A stretch of DNA of 64,000 nt from contig CAXKWD010000005.1 of NCBI GenBank assembly GCA_964059195.1, positions 45,709,825 to 45,773,824 of the forward strand. The letters are read 5' to 3'. Both the position numbers and the translations under genes were made by a program. Within the stretch, counting starts at the first letter, position 1, and the number at the start of each line of letters is the position of its first letter. The notes below the pieces were generated by a model, which searched no databases, was not told where the DNA came from, and worked only from the letters and a program-made list of their open reading frames with translations. This document shows positions 24,325-36,775 of the stretch, in pieces. This stretch comes from Ectobius pallidus (Eukaryota; Arthropoda; Insecta; Blattodea; Ectobiidae).

Positions 24325-24998
24325 TAGTGCAAGGCATTTGATGATTTTTCATCTCTTTTATATGAATGCTAAAAGATAGCTAAATGTGGATAATGAAATA
24401 ATTGATTAAATAAAGGCACTTTGATTTTGCATTTGTTTGCTTTATTTTGCATTTTTCGTCATTTTCAAGATAGGTCTTTTTTGACAATTTCAGGTCATTT
24501 TAGGAATTTTTAGGTTTCAGTGGAAAGAAAGGAGCTTTTCCATGTACAAATCGTTACCTCAGACAACAGACAATAGTTTATATTTGAGAATCTTCAAATT
24601 TTCATAGTTCATTTTAATTCTGGTTTATTGTAAGCACCATAGCAGTTTGTCTTGTAGCAATAAAGACTTTTTTTTATATGATACATATTAATGGGGAGTA
24701 TTTGATGGGTGCCAGTTCAGAAAGAACTTCTTTTTCGCTAACGGTGTCCAAGTAGCATAAATTTATTTACTTCTTTATTTAAAGAAATAATTGTATTTTA
24801 TTGTAAATTCATATATAACGCATTGTCATCCACTAAACTGTTTTTAGCAATTCATTTATTTAAAAACTATTTATATCTAAAATGGTAAATTCATTGATCT
24901 TTTTTAGTGTCAGTTGTTTTTTCATTATTTTTAGGTCATAAATGCATTTTTATTTGGCATTTTTTCATTCTTTTATGGTCATTAAAGGCCTTGCCCTA
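24325..24998. mobile_element. Non-autonomous DNA transposon inside family A, 674 bp
   Basis: Ends TAGTGCAAGGCATTTGATGA and, inverted, TAGGGCAAGGCCTTTAATGA interrupt the family A repeat, which is uninterrupted at 43376. The interior is T-rich with repeated GGTCATTTTAGG-like units and encodes nothing. The TIR style resembles hAT, but the target duplication is not clear. Confidence 0.6.
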
Positions 24999-26110
24999 AT
25001 AATTAGTTTCGGATTATTTGTATGGTATTGGGGATATTGACTTCTGTTAGACTATTCATATGGTACAGGTTTAAATTGATATGGTAACATTTTACGAAGT
25101 TTCTAAAAGGAATCTTTGAATTTGGAACTCAGTATAAATCATTGTTACTCGTTGATCAAGAATGTTAAGAGAGTTACATAACAAGAGAACATTTTATTAT
25201 AAAAACAATTGCGGACGTTATTAACAATTGTTACGGGTTGGAACTTGATATACGGAATCCAATGAATTAGGACGTCTTTCCGCACATCTGAGACTTTCTT
25301 GTTACTTCTTTTGTCTTTAGCCTATAGGCATGGTAGGTCTTCCAGTTGCTACTTCTACGAGAATAAATAGAGATGGGAACTCCATTCTCTTCTGTGGGTG
25401 ATCTTCCCACGTCATCCGAGGGCATGTTTTTGGCTGGTTACGAAAATGGGCTCCGAGGGAAAACATTTGCCAAGTATTGTTTTTTCTTCTGTTTCACGAA
25501 AAAAGGCTAAGAGGAAAGTGAACCAAATCTTGTAAATGATATTTGTTATTTTGTTTTAAACTCATTATGAAACGAGTTGATTGTAGTGATTAATTTTAAA
25601 CTTAGACTTTTCAGAATGAAGTTTCGAAATAATCGGTTGGAAGTAGGAAAAAATCTCATTTTGCTAGAATTCATATATCATGTTTTCTAATAGTGCTTAT
25701 AATATAAAATTTTGTGGTGATTGTAATAATTTATAAAGAAATGAATTATTAATAAATTGGCATTAGGGGTTGTTTCTTGAAAATCAGTGTTAATATTTAA
25801 ATATGTATTGTTTTAAGTCCTGTGTATATGGATTCCAAAGATCATCGGATAGAGACATAATGTTTGTCTTGAAGTGTGTCAGTGTTTTCTCCTAAACCAA
25901 AGAGTTGGGTTAGTTTGAGTGTGGAAGTAATTTTAAGTTTAGAGACACGCGGCACAAATTAAATTTGCGCCCCTCTGCTAGCTTTTGTTAGCATTGAGAA
26001 ATTAACGAAGATGTTTGCTAGGGTAAAGAAATTAAAAGTAATTCAGAACAAAAATTTTCAGAAAACGCCTCTGTTTAGTTTAAACTCTTGTTGGAAAGGA
26101 GGAGTTTTAA
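24999..26110 (+). repeat. Family A repeat, main segment
   Basis: Aligns first with 43376-43538 and then with 49970-50430 and 51467-51840. Shared blocks include GTCTTTAGCCTATAGGC, GGTCTTCCAG, CACGTCATCCGAGG, CATTTGCCAAGTAT, AAACGAGTTG and TTGGAAGTAGGAAAAA. It lacks about 370 bp present at 49600-49970. Confidence 0.65.
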
Positions 26111-26604
26111 TGGATTTTATGTTAAGAATTAGATCCTGTGTTTCATGGGACTGGGCCTATGGATCAGCATAATTCTTTCGGAGCCAGGCATAGATTGGCC
26201 TCCGTCAAATTTCTACAGAAGAAGAAGAAGAAGATTTGGGCCATCTTGATTTTCTGAGCCCTCGACTATAGGCCACACTCATTGTACGATCTGTTTGCAC
26301 TTTGGATCTGTGTGGTTCATTTCTTTCTGTAAACCTTTGGTAGCTGGCAAATGTTATTTCTTCTCGATTAGTCTCTCTCTGGACATAATTTCAGCTTTCT
26401 GTTCTTTCTAGCTGACTTGTCTTTCTGGTATGGTAATGCTGCGATGAATTAAAACAAGAACTTTGACTCTCAAGATCTTATACAATTCTTCCATATATTC
26501 CCTCTGTTCCCAAGTTTCTTTTCAATGTATCTCTCATTTTCATTGTTCTCAATCAACATATCGCTCATTCGTGTGCTTTCGTTATTTGCCATCACCGATA
26601 CCTT

Positions 26605-26945
26605 TCTTTCCACTGAAACCTAAAAATTCCTAAAATGACCTGAAATTGTCAAAAAAGACCTATCTTGAAAATGACGAAAAATGCAAAATAAAGCAAACAA
26701 ATGCAAAATCAAAGTGCCTTTATTTAATCAATTATTTCATTATCCACATTAAGCTATCTTTTAGCATTCATATAAAAGAGATGAAAAATCATCAAATGCC
26801 TTGCACTACTACGAGTGATTACCGATTCACAATTATCTCAGATAAAATTAACCCGAAATGCAAAAGAATTACATTTTCCTACTATAAGCTTGAAATCTTT
26901 AATATTATTTCCCCGAATGATTTTTCCATCATTTCTATTGAATCC
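26605..26945 (-). repeat. Inverted copy of 24190-24535
   Basis: About 340 bp here is the near-exact reverse complement of 24190-24535. It spans both the family A sequence and the left end of the inserted 674-bp transposon, so it was copied after that insertion. The arms enclose about 2.07 kb. Confidence 0.85.
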
Positions 26946-27049
26946 CCAGAATATTGCCAAATAATACGAACATGCTATAACCATGGATAACCCCATCTGT
27001 CTACTACCATAAAAGGCTAGCTGACTATTGCAGAACTGTAAAAAAAAAA

Positions 27050-27253
27050 AAATCAGGAAAAGTTTTGGTAAGAAGGAAAAACTTATCAAATGCAGCCAAT
27101 AAAAGAATGCAGCGCCTCGAGCTCCTTTATCGCGGTCCATTTTCTATCACAAAAATCTTCAATGGTGTTTGCTTTGAGGTATCAGACCCAAGTAATAACA
27201 GAATTATAGGGCGTTACAATCTATCTTTTATTAGGCCATATAAGGAAGCTTAA
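27050..27253 (+). pseudogene. Ty3/gypsy integrase C-terminal fragment
   Basis: About 65 codons with the C-terminal GPF/Y module of metavirus integrases: LYRGPFSITKIFNG, followed by FEVSDP and GRYNLSFIRPY, ending in TAA. The zinc finger and DDE core that precede this module are missing, since the frame starts after an A-run at 27041-27053. It is a truncated pol remnant, perhaps from the family A element. Confidence 0.75.
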
Positions 27254-29919
27254 AAGGTAACAACAGTATGAAGTAGGGTTACATTGCTTCGCAAAATGGT
27301 ACTGTAAGAAGTGAAATTACTATTGTATTGCATGTATGACCGCGACTGAAATTGCGTGTGATATATCTAATACTAGTGCAATTTAAATGTGTGTCCAATA
27401 TGAACGAGTGGCAACCAAATTCGCCAGCGATTATATATTACTGTTAAATCTTTCTAAGTGGACTTCAATATATTAGATCCGTTGATTATTTTATCTTTGT
27501 TAACTATTTTTAGGAAAGGACGTCCGAAACATAAAAATCCTTCGGCGATTTATCTATTCTTAAGTATATAAATAGTAAGTACAGTTCAATGTAACATCAT
27601 TTCTTTATTGTTCAATGCAGTATGTTAGATTTTAATTCATGTAACTATATTATTTGTTCGTTTATCTTTTATGCTAAATAAGATCACTATCCTATTACAT
27701 GCATTGAATAATAATTATGTAAGGTAAAATTCTTTCGTTGGGTGTTGTGTGAATGAGAAAGGAATGTAGTGTGTAGAGATGGAAAAGGATGATAACAGTA
27801 CCAAGTCACGAGGTCACTCACTTACAGGTAGCAAGCTAGGCTATAGATGTAAACATTGTGTAAGGTAACTGGGTCAAAGCTACGACCATAGATCAGGTCA
27901 CTGCACTGTCATATACATATTAACGCACTCATGAGGTATTTTAAGGAGCTGAAAAAGCACTCTTTCAAAATTGCAAATTCTTACAAAACTCACATTTTTC
28001 AAGAGAACTTTTGGGCATCCTAGTAATAAATATTAAACTATAATCACGATGAATATCCTAGTAATAAATATTAAATTATAATCACGATGAATATCAAGAT
28101 AAATAAATAGAATATAAAACATTCAGAATAACGGGAGCTATTAACATTTCATATCAAATTTAATATCAGATGATAGAGAATTAAATCACGAGTAATATGC
28201 AACGAATGAAGAAATAATATGTAATAATATGTAATAATATGTAATAAATATGAAATATCCATGGAGGATATATAACTGGCTGTAAAAGTACCAGACAAGA
28301 TTCCTTGTATTTCACAAAGGCGAGCTCTCATACACCATTCATTCACTGCATGACGTCGGCGTCACGTATTGTCACGAGTTACACTTCTTTTATGGCAAAA
28401 AGCTACACAAAGGCAAGTAAGTCCTACTCAAAAGAACGCACTTGGGAAAATAGTAGTCAATGCCGGTACTAAGAATTTACAGCCAGTAAGTAGAATAGGA
28501 AGACAGTGGAAACTCAAAGGACGCACATTATAGCATCCTGAGGCTTGGTTTCAAAGGGCCAATGAAAAATGAGTTACTAACTGAAATAACGATAAAATGC
28601 TATAACATAGATTTTCATTTGTTAGAATAAGAGTGGGAGATATTTCTGGGTCTGGCAAGGCTGGAGAACATCGCCATTTTATATTAAGACTGTTCTACTG
28701 GACTCTGATCCGGGCGGACGTATTCTCGACTGCTGGACTTTGATCCGGGTGGAAGCGATATTACTTCCACTCGATTTTTATAATTCATGTTGGGTATTTG
28801 CCCAACCTGAATAAGTAATCATTCAAACTAGAATCACTAAGTATTCGTGTGATTGTAGGTAATAGCTCAATTACAGCTATTACCGCATTTAAATTCAGTG
28901 ACACAGTAAGTACATTGTCGACGAAGTATCACTAGTATAATTACGCCAGGACGGATAGTTATAATATCATTCGTTCTACGTAAGAAGAGGGTAGTAACAG
29001 ATAAATATTGCGGCCAAGTTCTACAACCTAGACGTCCCAATAAACTATCCACCACGATTAGAGAATTAAGCAGTTAATTGGACATATAATTTGATTGGTC
29101 AAATAAATCACATCATACCAGTTATTTATGTTATATATATATAGTACTAATAATAATAGCCATTCACAAAATCCATAGATCCCTGAAGAACTGAAAGAGT
29201 AAAATCTTGTAGCTCGCTGACTCCGGTGCAGGTTCAAAAGAAGGACTACAAACTGTAAGTACTGGATAAAAGCATATCCACTTCTTTAGTAAGAACCTTT
29301 ATAAGTGGCGTTACCCAACAGCAAGGGGGTGAACTGTCTCAGTGCCTTGTTTCTAAAATTTAAAAAGTGAAAAATTTGTTTTAGGTCCTGATCCATAATC
29401 AGTGTGAAATTTAGTACCTGTAATTGTATTTGGTACTAAAAGGAAAATGTGTGAATTGGATACAGTGTAATTTTGTTTTAAAAGAAAATATTGTAGAACT
29501 CCGATCGTTTAGATATTTTTATTGTATGTTACAGAGAAATGGCAGAAAACAGGATTAGAGTTTGGGAAAATGAAGGACAAAGATGGTTATCTAAAAGATA
29601 GAGGAACTGGAAGTAGTCATATAGGAACTGGAAAACATCGTCAGATTAGCGGCTGTAGTTTGTGATGAAGAACCTATCCCTGATATTTCATATAATATCT
29701 TGTAGATACCAAAGGCCAGATTTATGAATCTCTGCCAGGTATGGCAGCATACCCACTCCCAGCTGGCAGACCTCTTGGAGACTGGTTGCTTACGGTAACT
29801 ATAAAGCCCCGCCAGCAGAGGTTTCGAATTTTGCAGCGATATGCAGTGATATGGCAACCGTGTAAATTCGCTACATCATACTGACCAATATGATGAGGAA
29901 GAAGTCAATATAAATTTTC
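27254..29919. other. No recognisable gene; small tandem repeats
   Basis: Noncoding AT-rich DNA. Contains a two-copy 38-bp tandem at 28017-28095 and four copies of a TAATAATATG-like unit at about 28214-28250. Short frames lack family motifs. Confidence 0.4.
28017..28095 (+). repeat. Two-copy 38-bp tandem repeat
   Basis: ATCCTAGTAATAAATATTAA followed by A(C/T)TATAATCACGATGA is repeated back to back with one difference. Confidence 0.85.
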
Positions 29920-30132
29920 ACTAGTTGTATTTTTAAGAACATTTATGAGGAATACTGAACATTTTATGAACAAAATAGTCCAGTGTTACTATTATACAAG
30001 ATTATCTTAATAGTTTTAAGCATAAGAAAATTTTATTATTCAAAGTGAATGTTGGAAATAGTAGTATGTTAAGATGGCCGCGCCCAAAGTCTCCTGCTGC
30101 GAACGACCTTCAGCAAAGATTGTTGGAAACAC
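29920..30132 (+). repeat. Family A repeat fragment
   Basis: Aligns with 49605-49785 (AAGAACAT-GAGGAATACTGAACATTTT, AAGCATAAGAAAAT, AAAGTGAATGTTGG and AAGATGGCCGC blocks). It is interrupted at 30133 by the Harbinger-like element and resumes at 32300. Confidence 0.7.
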
Positions 30133-30416
30133 TATTGGCCAAGTGCATCAACACTGATTAACATTTGGTTAAACAGTGTTTACTTACACACGTGTAAGAT
30201 TTTAGACATGATTAAAAATAAATGTGGTGTACCATTCCTAATTTCTGTTTACGGAACCGTGTTTAGCCGACAGCTTGTTTAAACACAGCGCATAAAATCG
30301 GAAAGCGAGCGTAGTATCATGAACGCGTTCTTTTGTTGACGAGGCCATTACCTAGAGGAAGAAGAAGTTAACAACAAGAACACACCATGGAGGAGCGAGG
30401 ATATTCTCTGCTCTGC

Positions 30417-30755
30417 CTGTGATGTAGGGAAGCATATTATTATGTATCGGCGAGTCAGTGAGGCTATTGCATTGCTTTCATCATGTATAATTCGAGCTGC
30501 AGTTCTGAGCATATTTCCAATGTCCCCTACAACAATATTGAATGATCAGGTAGCATAATACCTCAATACAGTTAGTAGTCGATTCATATCAGAGACATGA
30601 TGATTTCTTTCTGTTGGGAATTGCAGTACCTGTGAAACTGTTTGTTTAGACAGGCGAAATCTCGCTACGAATTTGATAACGGAAAGTTCTTCGAAAGGAT
30701 CTCCTCGCTGCACTATAAAATTTCTACGCTCGTTTTCATTCCATTCAAGATATTC
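30417..30755 (-). pseudogene. HARBI1-like transposase, N-terminal remnant
   Basis: On the minus strand about 113 codons read EYLEWNE, then FVARFRLSKQTV, LLTVLRYYAT, a TGA stop, then FNIVVGDIGNMLRTAARII and a final FPTSQ-like block. The RFRLSK, LRYYATGSF-like and VGD motifs are characteristic of HARBI1 N-terminal helices. The TGA falls where the family has glycine. The catalytic part is missing. Confidence 0.7.
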
Positions 30756-31247
30756 CAGATATAATAACTCTCTTCAAAGTCATCATCTACACGTTGTGTT
30801 TTCTTTGGCTTTTATATCATAAACACTTGAATTTCAAAAATAGACTGCGATAGCCTTGTTTTTTCTTTTGTTTTGCTTTCATATATTTTAAAAACATAAA
30901 TACACTGTACCGTTTAACATGTTAATACTTCACTGCCTAATTATATATATATTTTGCTTTCAGAATATTTTAAAAACTGAAATACAGTGTTCCATATAAG
31001 ACTTTATAGAATGCGCTGCTACTGCTTTGTGTCTGCATTTTTTCTTTTGTAATATTTTAAAAACGTAAATACAATTTACCGTATAATATTTTAAAAATTC
31101 ACGCCCACTGTCTTTATATAATATAATAAACTGTCATAATGATTCAGACTGCAGTCTACTGAATAAAACTTCATGAATTATCTGTCAATACCTTATATAA
31201 CTATTCACCAAGAATTATACAGGGCAGTAATAGACTAAGTGTAATAT

Positions 31248-31250
<3 letters not shown>

Positions 31251-31287
<37 letters not shown>
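31251..31287 (+). repeat. (TA)n microsatellite
   Basis: Perfect TA run of about 37 bp immediately before the LINE fragment. Confidence 0.95.
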
Positions 31288-31295
<8 letters not shown>

Positions 31296-31309
31296 ACGTA
31301 TTTATATTC

Positions 31310-31725
31310 AGGGTACTTTCACTTGTAAAATCAAAATCAAAAATGAATGTCACAATAGAAGAGATACATCAGTACGACACAAGATCAAGAAAGAACTTAT
31401 ACACAATAGGGCACAATGAAAAAGCATCGGAAAGGGATCCATACGTAATCAGGGTAAAATTTTATAACAAACTACCAGACAGTATAAAACAGTGTACCGG
31501 GACAAAATTCGCCAATAAATTAAAATAATACCTATGCCAAAAAGCACTCTACAGGATAGAAGAACTATGAAATGGATAGCCTTAGCATGTATCTCTATTG
31601 TATATCTATTGTATAACTATTGTATAATTCAGATTGTAAGTTTCGGAGATGTCCAACATCAAATATGTATTTGATACCTGGACGAAATAAAATTATTATT
31701 ATTACTATTATTATTATTTATTATT
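31310..31725 (+). mobile_element. 5'-truncated non-LTR retrotransposon, 3' end
   Basis: Carries the last ~75 codons of a LINE reverse-transcriptase protein: YDTRSRKNLY, then KFYNKLPDSIK and, after an in-frame TAA at 31526-31528, YLCQKALYRIEEL and TGA at 31568-31570. A short 3' UTR and an ATT-repeat tail at about 31690-31725 follow. The HxYxTRxxxNL...FYNKLP motif is the usual C-terminus of many arthropod LINEs. Severe 5' truncation is typical of LINE insertion. Confidence 0.75.
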
Positions 31726-31798
31726 GACAGTGAATTCTTAAAATTTCATACAGTACCGGTACACTAATCAAACTTAAAAATATTATGATAAAAAAAAA

Positions 31799-31872
31799 TG
31801 AGCCGAGATTTGAACCTGCGACCTCCTGCACCACAGCTCAGTACTATAACCACTCAGCCACGAACGACGTTA
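31799..31872 (-). ncRNA. tRNA-like pseudogene or SINE head (minus)
   Basis: The minus strand reads TGGCTGAGTGGTTATAG (A box), then GCAGGTTCAAATC (B box), followed by a run of T at 31791-31799 that would serve as a Pol III terminator. The acceptor stem is poorly paired. It is therefore probably a tRNA-derived retroposon fragment and not a working tRNA gene. Confidence 0.55.
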
Positions 31873-32299
31873 GGAACATTGCTTGAATATTGGCAATGTG
31901 AAGCGGTAAGGCTTCTCTTGTGTCGTGCTTCGTGACATAAATCGTCTTTGTAGGTCTATGAGATTTGTTTATATAATATTTATTGTACTTTTCAGTTCGG
32001 AAAAATGGTATTTTGATACTGATAACATTAATATCGAGACCTAATTCGTCTAAAAAGATAAATATGAGAAGAAGGGAGTCTCATCTATTGTTTGCAGTCG
32101 ACCCCCGCCATTTCAGCAAACTGCTAATCATTGTTTAGCTTCAGTAACCGCCCGATTTTGACTGTTTAAGTTTAATCAACGGTAATCGGCGATTTCGACA
32201 CTAATCGAGGTTGATGCTCCATAACTTTCCCTAATCATAGGTTAGGAAGAAATTATAAACGCTGATTACACTAATCGTGGTCGGTGCACTTGGCCATAT

Positions 32300-32432
32300 G
32301 TGTTCAAGGCAGGGAGGAGGGGTCGGCAAGAAACGGTCTGCATCCTTTGGCTGTTTCCTTTCCAAATCGCAATCGCCTTTTAAATTCGCGTTCCCTATAT
32401 TTGTGAAAAGGATCCTGCATGTCCCTCACATA
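32300..32432 (+). repeat. Family A repeat, continuation after the Harbinger-like insertion
   Basis: Aligns with 49795-49928 (TGTTCAAGGCAGGGAGGAG, CTGTTTCCTTTCCAAAT and TATTTGTGAAAAGGATCCTG blocks). Confidence 0.75.
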
Positions 32433-33640
32433 TTGTTACGTCATGTAATACCTACTTGCAATGCTTGTCATAAATTTAGTTTAGATGGCTTTGATTTAAT
32501 TTTCTTTTGTCACTATTAAGGGCCTCATAGTTTTAATTATTAAGGTATGTCTTGACAATTATTGTTATTATCCTCAAAACCAAAATGACTTTATTTATTT
32601 CTAAATACTTTCCGATTTTAACATTTATTTGTTTTATTTTATTTTATTTTATCTTGCGATTATATATTTAGTATAGTGTTTTTTCATGAATTGATTAATT
32701 ATTTCAATGTTGAGATCGAGCTATTATATTGGGTTACCGGTTTTCTAATTATTTCAACCTTCTGTTGTTCTAATATCATTATTCTTCAAAATGGATAACT
32801 TTATCTACGTTCCATTCTTCCTTTCCAAGAGCAAGGAGCTCTTTTCCAACCTATAATAGGTTTATAGCATTTCAAGACAATGCTAATTTCGGGCGGAAAG
32901 CCTTTCTCTTCACCTTTATCACGGATTAAGTAATCAAACGACTTTCAAGATATCATGCAACGCAAATTTCAAGGACTTCAAGGACTCCTTTACGAAGATA
33001 ATAGTGCTTCGTCAATTCTCAGGACATTTGTACTTATCAAGGGGAAAATCATTCATTCTGTGAGTACTTTCGTCAACTACATACCAAAGGTACCTTCCAA
33101 GGACCAAGGGTTAGTTGGCTTCTTGAGATTCGCAATCTCAAAGGAATTTATGTAACTGTGATTCATAATAAATGTATACTTTTTATCATTTAGTAATCAA
33201 AGTGTGTAAATCACTAATTTCAAATCCTCACTGAGCTGCATGTGCTGTGAATATTCAAAATTTGTCATTTTCACGAAACATTAGTATACAAATTTTCTAG
33301 CTGGTGAACTAACAACTTCAATAAGCTATATCTTTTGCTGCGAATAATACTGGTCCTCCGATTGTATACACTTTTCCGATACATTTACATGTGTATTTGG
33401 ATAGATTCATAACATCAAGATTTAAGAAGAACATTTCCAACAAACTCATGTTTATGTTATCCAAGTAGCATCACTCTATGTGTTCATAAACTGTTTATTC
33501 TTCTTCTCTTTGTGGTTGGAAATGCAATAGAGTTTGTGTTTCGAACCACAAACATCGCCCATTTCTTTCCTATATTGTTATCGCCGGGAATTGCACCCAG
33601 AATTCTACGGTCCGCTGCATCAGAGGCCGGGTAGCCTGGC
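32433..33640. other. No recognisable gene
   Basis: AT-rich noncoding stretch between two family A fragments. Only short chance frames. Confidence 0.4.
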
Positions 33641-33705
33641 GGTAACACATATCGCTTCGGCAACCTTCTTCTCGCTTCCTTGTCATGATCTGCACGATCT
33701 CTCAC
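33641..33705 (+). repeat. Family A repeat, short fragment
   Basis: CACATATCGCTTCGGCAACC and the following TTCTCGCTTCCT-GTCATGA match 49920-49967. The preceding GCCGGGTAGCCTGGCGG resembles a SINE A-box region. Confidence 0.55.
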
Positions 33706-34058
33706 ATAGTTAAAAAATAATAATAATAAATAAATAAAGAAACTCCAGCACGTCGTAGATATTGACACGGAAAACTCGTGCCTCGTAGGCGGAAAGCGCG
33801 TTGTTGACAGTTCTGGGTGACTGCCTGACAGGGGTTTGCGAGCTAGCAGGCCATTAGGGATAGTTTGCCAGTTATGTAAAAGAGCTTGCTTACCTGGCAG
33901 AGGACTATTGATATGGGAGTAGGTGAGGTGATAAGATAGGATATGAACAAAAATTTGGAAGGATCTGATTAGTAGCATGTTGGCATTAGGTGTTCTTTAG
34001 TTGAATGTTCAAAATGTCAAATTTTGATGATAATCCAAGAAGTGAGGTGATAAGATAT

Positions 34059-36672
34059 TGTAACGCTGTTTAAAATTGCCGCGATTCCATCCCCTCCGTC
34101 TACACTCTCTCTGACGTAAGTAGTGCACGACTTCGCCGCTGCATACCGAGCCGTAATGGTGGCTTTGGTTCTTGCAGTCAATCAGACTGTATTTGGCAAC
34201 TGCCTAGTTAGTGTGGGAGCTGCGAGGACGAGTCGGACCCTCCGGTTGTCTGTGTGAGTAGCGATGTCGTCACTATTTATTATCTAAAACTAATTTCAAG
34301 TGCCTTCAGCACATTATGCCTATATTCATATTTTGGTGTTAAGATAACTGAGGTAGGAAAGGACAGGGAAAGATGTATTTTCAGAGTTAGTTAACCTTAA
34401 GCACTTATAGTCATGGACCGTGTGGATATGGAACAAGTTTGGTATCAAGTTCATTGTTTCAAGGCATCATGAAAATGCCCATGTTAGAATGTGCCCGTTT
34501 GAGATCAGTAACTCTGTAGTGTTAGATTCCTCTTGTTCATGAAATGTTAGTTTTCCACTAAGAATTATTTCATACATTTTCTAAATACCCATATTTTGCT
34601 ATATCATTGTTTGAAGTTTCTCTGATAGAAATATTAGTATTTCCCATTTCATTTATGCTTGCTAAAAGTATTTTTCTAGTGGGCGTATCGTCGCCATTTG
34701 CTTACCCCGTTGCATCTTGGGTAGATCTGGTAATGTAATTGCTGGCCCAGATTATATATATATTTACATTATTCCTTAACTTGAATTTTCATTGTCTCAA
34801 ATTTAATGGTAAATCTCACTTCCCTATATCAATAAATTTAATTAAACTGTTAGTTGTATTGCATTTGTTAACTTGTGATCTTGCCTGTAAAAATTGTATT
34901 GCTTATAAATTCTTCTGGTTCCCTTCCTTAGGCAGAATGGTCAGAAAGATATTAGCACTCTGATGTTTGAAATTGTATAATGTCATAGATTTTTATGTAA
35001 ATTATTATTCAGCTACTGATGAGGTGGAGTTAGTTAATATATTGTTCTGGTCCATATAGTTACTTCACGTAATATATTTTCTGGTTGCAAGTTAAATATT
35101 GTGTAGCTAATTTGCATAATTATGTGGAACATTCTGGGGCGTTCAAAGTTCACCATGTTAGGTCACGCCAGGCATTTCTTGTATATTTATGGACATTAAC
35201 CTCCTTTCTTGTATAGTGATACACACCAGTTAGATTTGCCTTATATTTTTCTTTTGAGATTTTGTAATTATTAATATCTTTCCTTTTTTTTTTTACAAGC
35301 TAGTTTCTTCCATTGTACATTCCTATCAAAGTACTCGATTAATTTTGGTACAAGTAGTTCAGCCCCTTTTCTAAGAAATATATTTTCTATATTTTCTGCT
35401 CTCATTGTTTCATAAAATTTTCTAGACTGTTCTTTCAGGCTATATTGCGTGTAGCTGACTTGCTTATATTCTCTGTATTTTGTATTTGACATTTTTCTGT
35501 TATTTGCTAATTTGAAATTGCATTTATATTTTTGGCTGTTTGCTGGCTGATTGTCTTAACTTACCTTGTCTGGTTTTTGCTTTCTTTACATTATTATTCT
35601 CTGATATCATATTCCTTTTTCAAACGTAATCTTCTGATTATTTAGTTTATCTTTGATTTTATATTTGTCCTTCTTTGTTATTTAATTACTCTCGCGTTTT
35701 GGATTTTGCTTACCGTTTTCATTTTTCTTTTCATTCCAAATTATTATTATTATTTTCTATTGCAAATTAGACCGACCAGATTACCCTTCTTCTGTAGTAT
35801 TTCTTAAGCATATTCTAAATAAATTCTCAGTCTCACTTCCCTTCTGTATATTCTAAAATAACTTAAAATATATTACCTTCTATTGGGTATTGGATAGGCC
35901 TAATTATAGTTCATGAGTAAATTTTTCTAAAGTTATTTCTAGTCTTTTGGTGATTCTAAATTACTTTAATATATATATTCCCTACTATTGGTAATTAGGT
36001 AGGCCTAATTAGTATTTACATAGTTGTGAACTTTGATTTTCTTTTGGCATCTATTATTCTAAATTACTCTGCCTGGCATTGACCTTTGATAGGCCTAGTC
36101 TTTATTAGTGATCCATGCATATTTATTTAAAGTATACCAACTTAACTTTTGGAGTTTATTGGATTTGCAATTTGAATTATTCTTGGTACATGAAAGATAG
36201 CTTAATAGTTAGAGATCTTGGGCATTTAATAATCAATTTCTAGTCATTACTATTTATTGTCATTTATTTAAGGTAGACCTTATACTGTACATTGTTATAT
36301 TATACATTAAATCTCATTGTTGGAATTTTGCGAATTTATGATCAAGTGCGATTGCCCTCTTGCTCTCCCATCCTTCTTAACCTGTATTGGAGATGGATCT
36401 TCGGCCTTGCTGGGAATTGTCCACATGCTCTTCCAAGTTATATTAAAGTGAGATATTATTAGTATGGAAGTTTTTGGTACCTGCAAATAAGTATCAGTTA
36501 TTACATAATATATATATTGGATTTCAGATTAATTCCATTTGTAGGAGTCTCTTCATTTAACCTAGTGACCCCTTCTATTAAACCATTCTATTATAATTAA
36601 ATTAACTCTAGCAACATTTCATTCTTAAGCAACATTATTATTTTTTACATAACCTAATTCTTTGTCGTTGCA
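34059..36672 (+). repeat. 5' LTR (2614 bp)
   Basis: Begins TGTAAC and ends TTGCA. It matches the right LTR throughout, with a base/length difference in the T-run near 35283-35293. Contains no coding sequence; the frames in it are duplicated shadows in the other LTR. Confidence 0.95.
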
Positions 36673-36690
36673 TGGTAGCAACTTCTCTAA
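36673..36690 (+). promoter_or_regulatory. Putative primer-binding site
   Basis: TGGTAGCAACTTCTC starts immediately after the LTR. A leading TGG complements the CCA end of a tRNA. The tRNA species was not identified. Confidence 0.55.
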
Positions 36691-36775
36691 TTCAGGCGAG
36701 GGAGGAGAGTATATATGTTCCACATATATTACGTTTATTAGTTACTTTTCATTCTGCCATTTGTCCAAATTCATT

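Larger units (their letters stand above)
30136..32296 (-). mobile_element. PIF/Harbinger-like element, 2.16 kb
   Basis: Ends TGGCCAAGTGCA and TGCACTTGGCCA are inverted and flanked by TAT on both sides (30133-30135 and 32297-32299). The flanking family A sequence is continuous at 49780-49800, proving an insertion. The minus strand carries a HARBI1-like remnant. TAT is not the usual TWA duplication, so a TA duplication cannot be excluded. The element also contains a LINE 3' fragment and a tRNA-like sequence acquired later. Confidence 0.75.

Noticed and set aside
33484..33978. 164-codon minus-strand frame
   Set aside because: Composed of a family A repeat fragment, a poly-AAT stretch and unrelated DNA; no domain.
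34739..34963. 74-codon frame repeated at 41066-41290
   Set aside because: LTR shadow; hydrophobic AT-driven composition.
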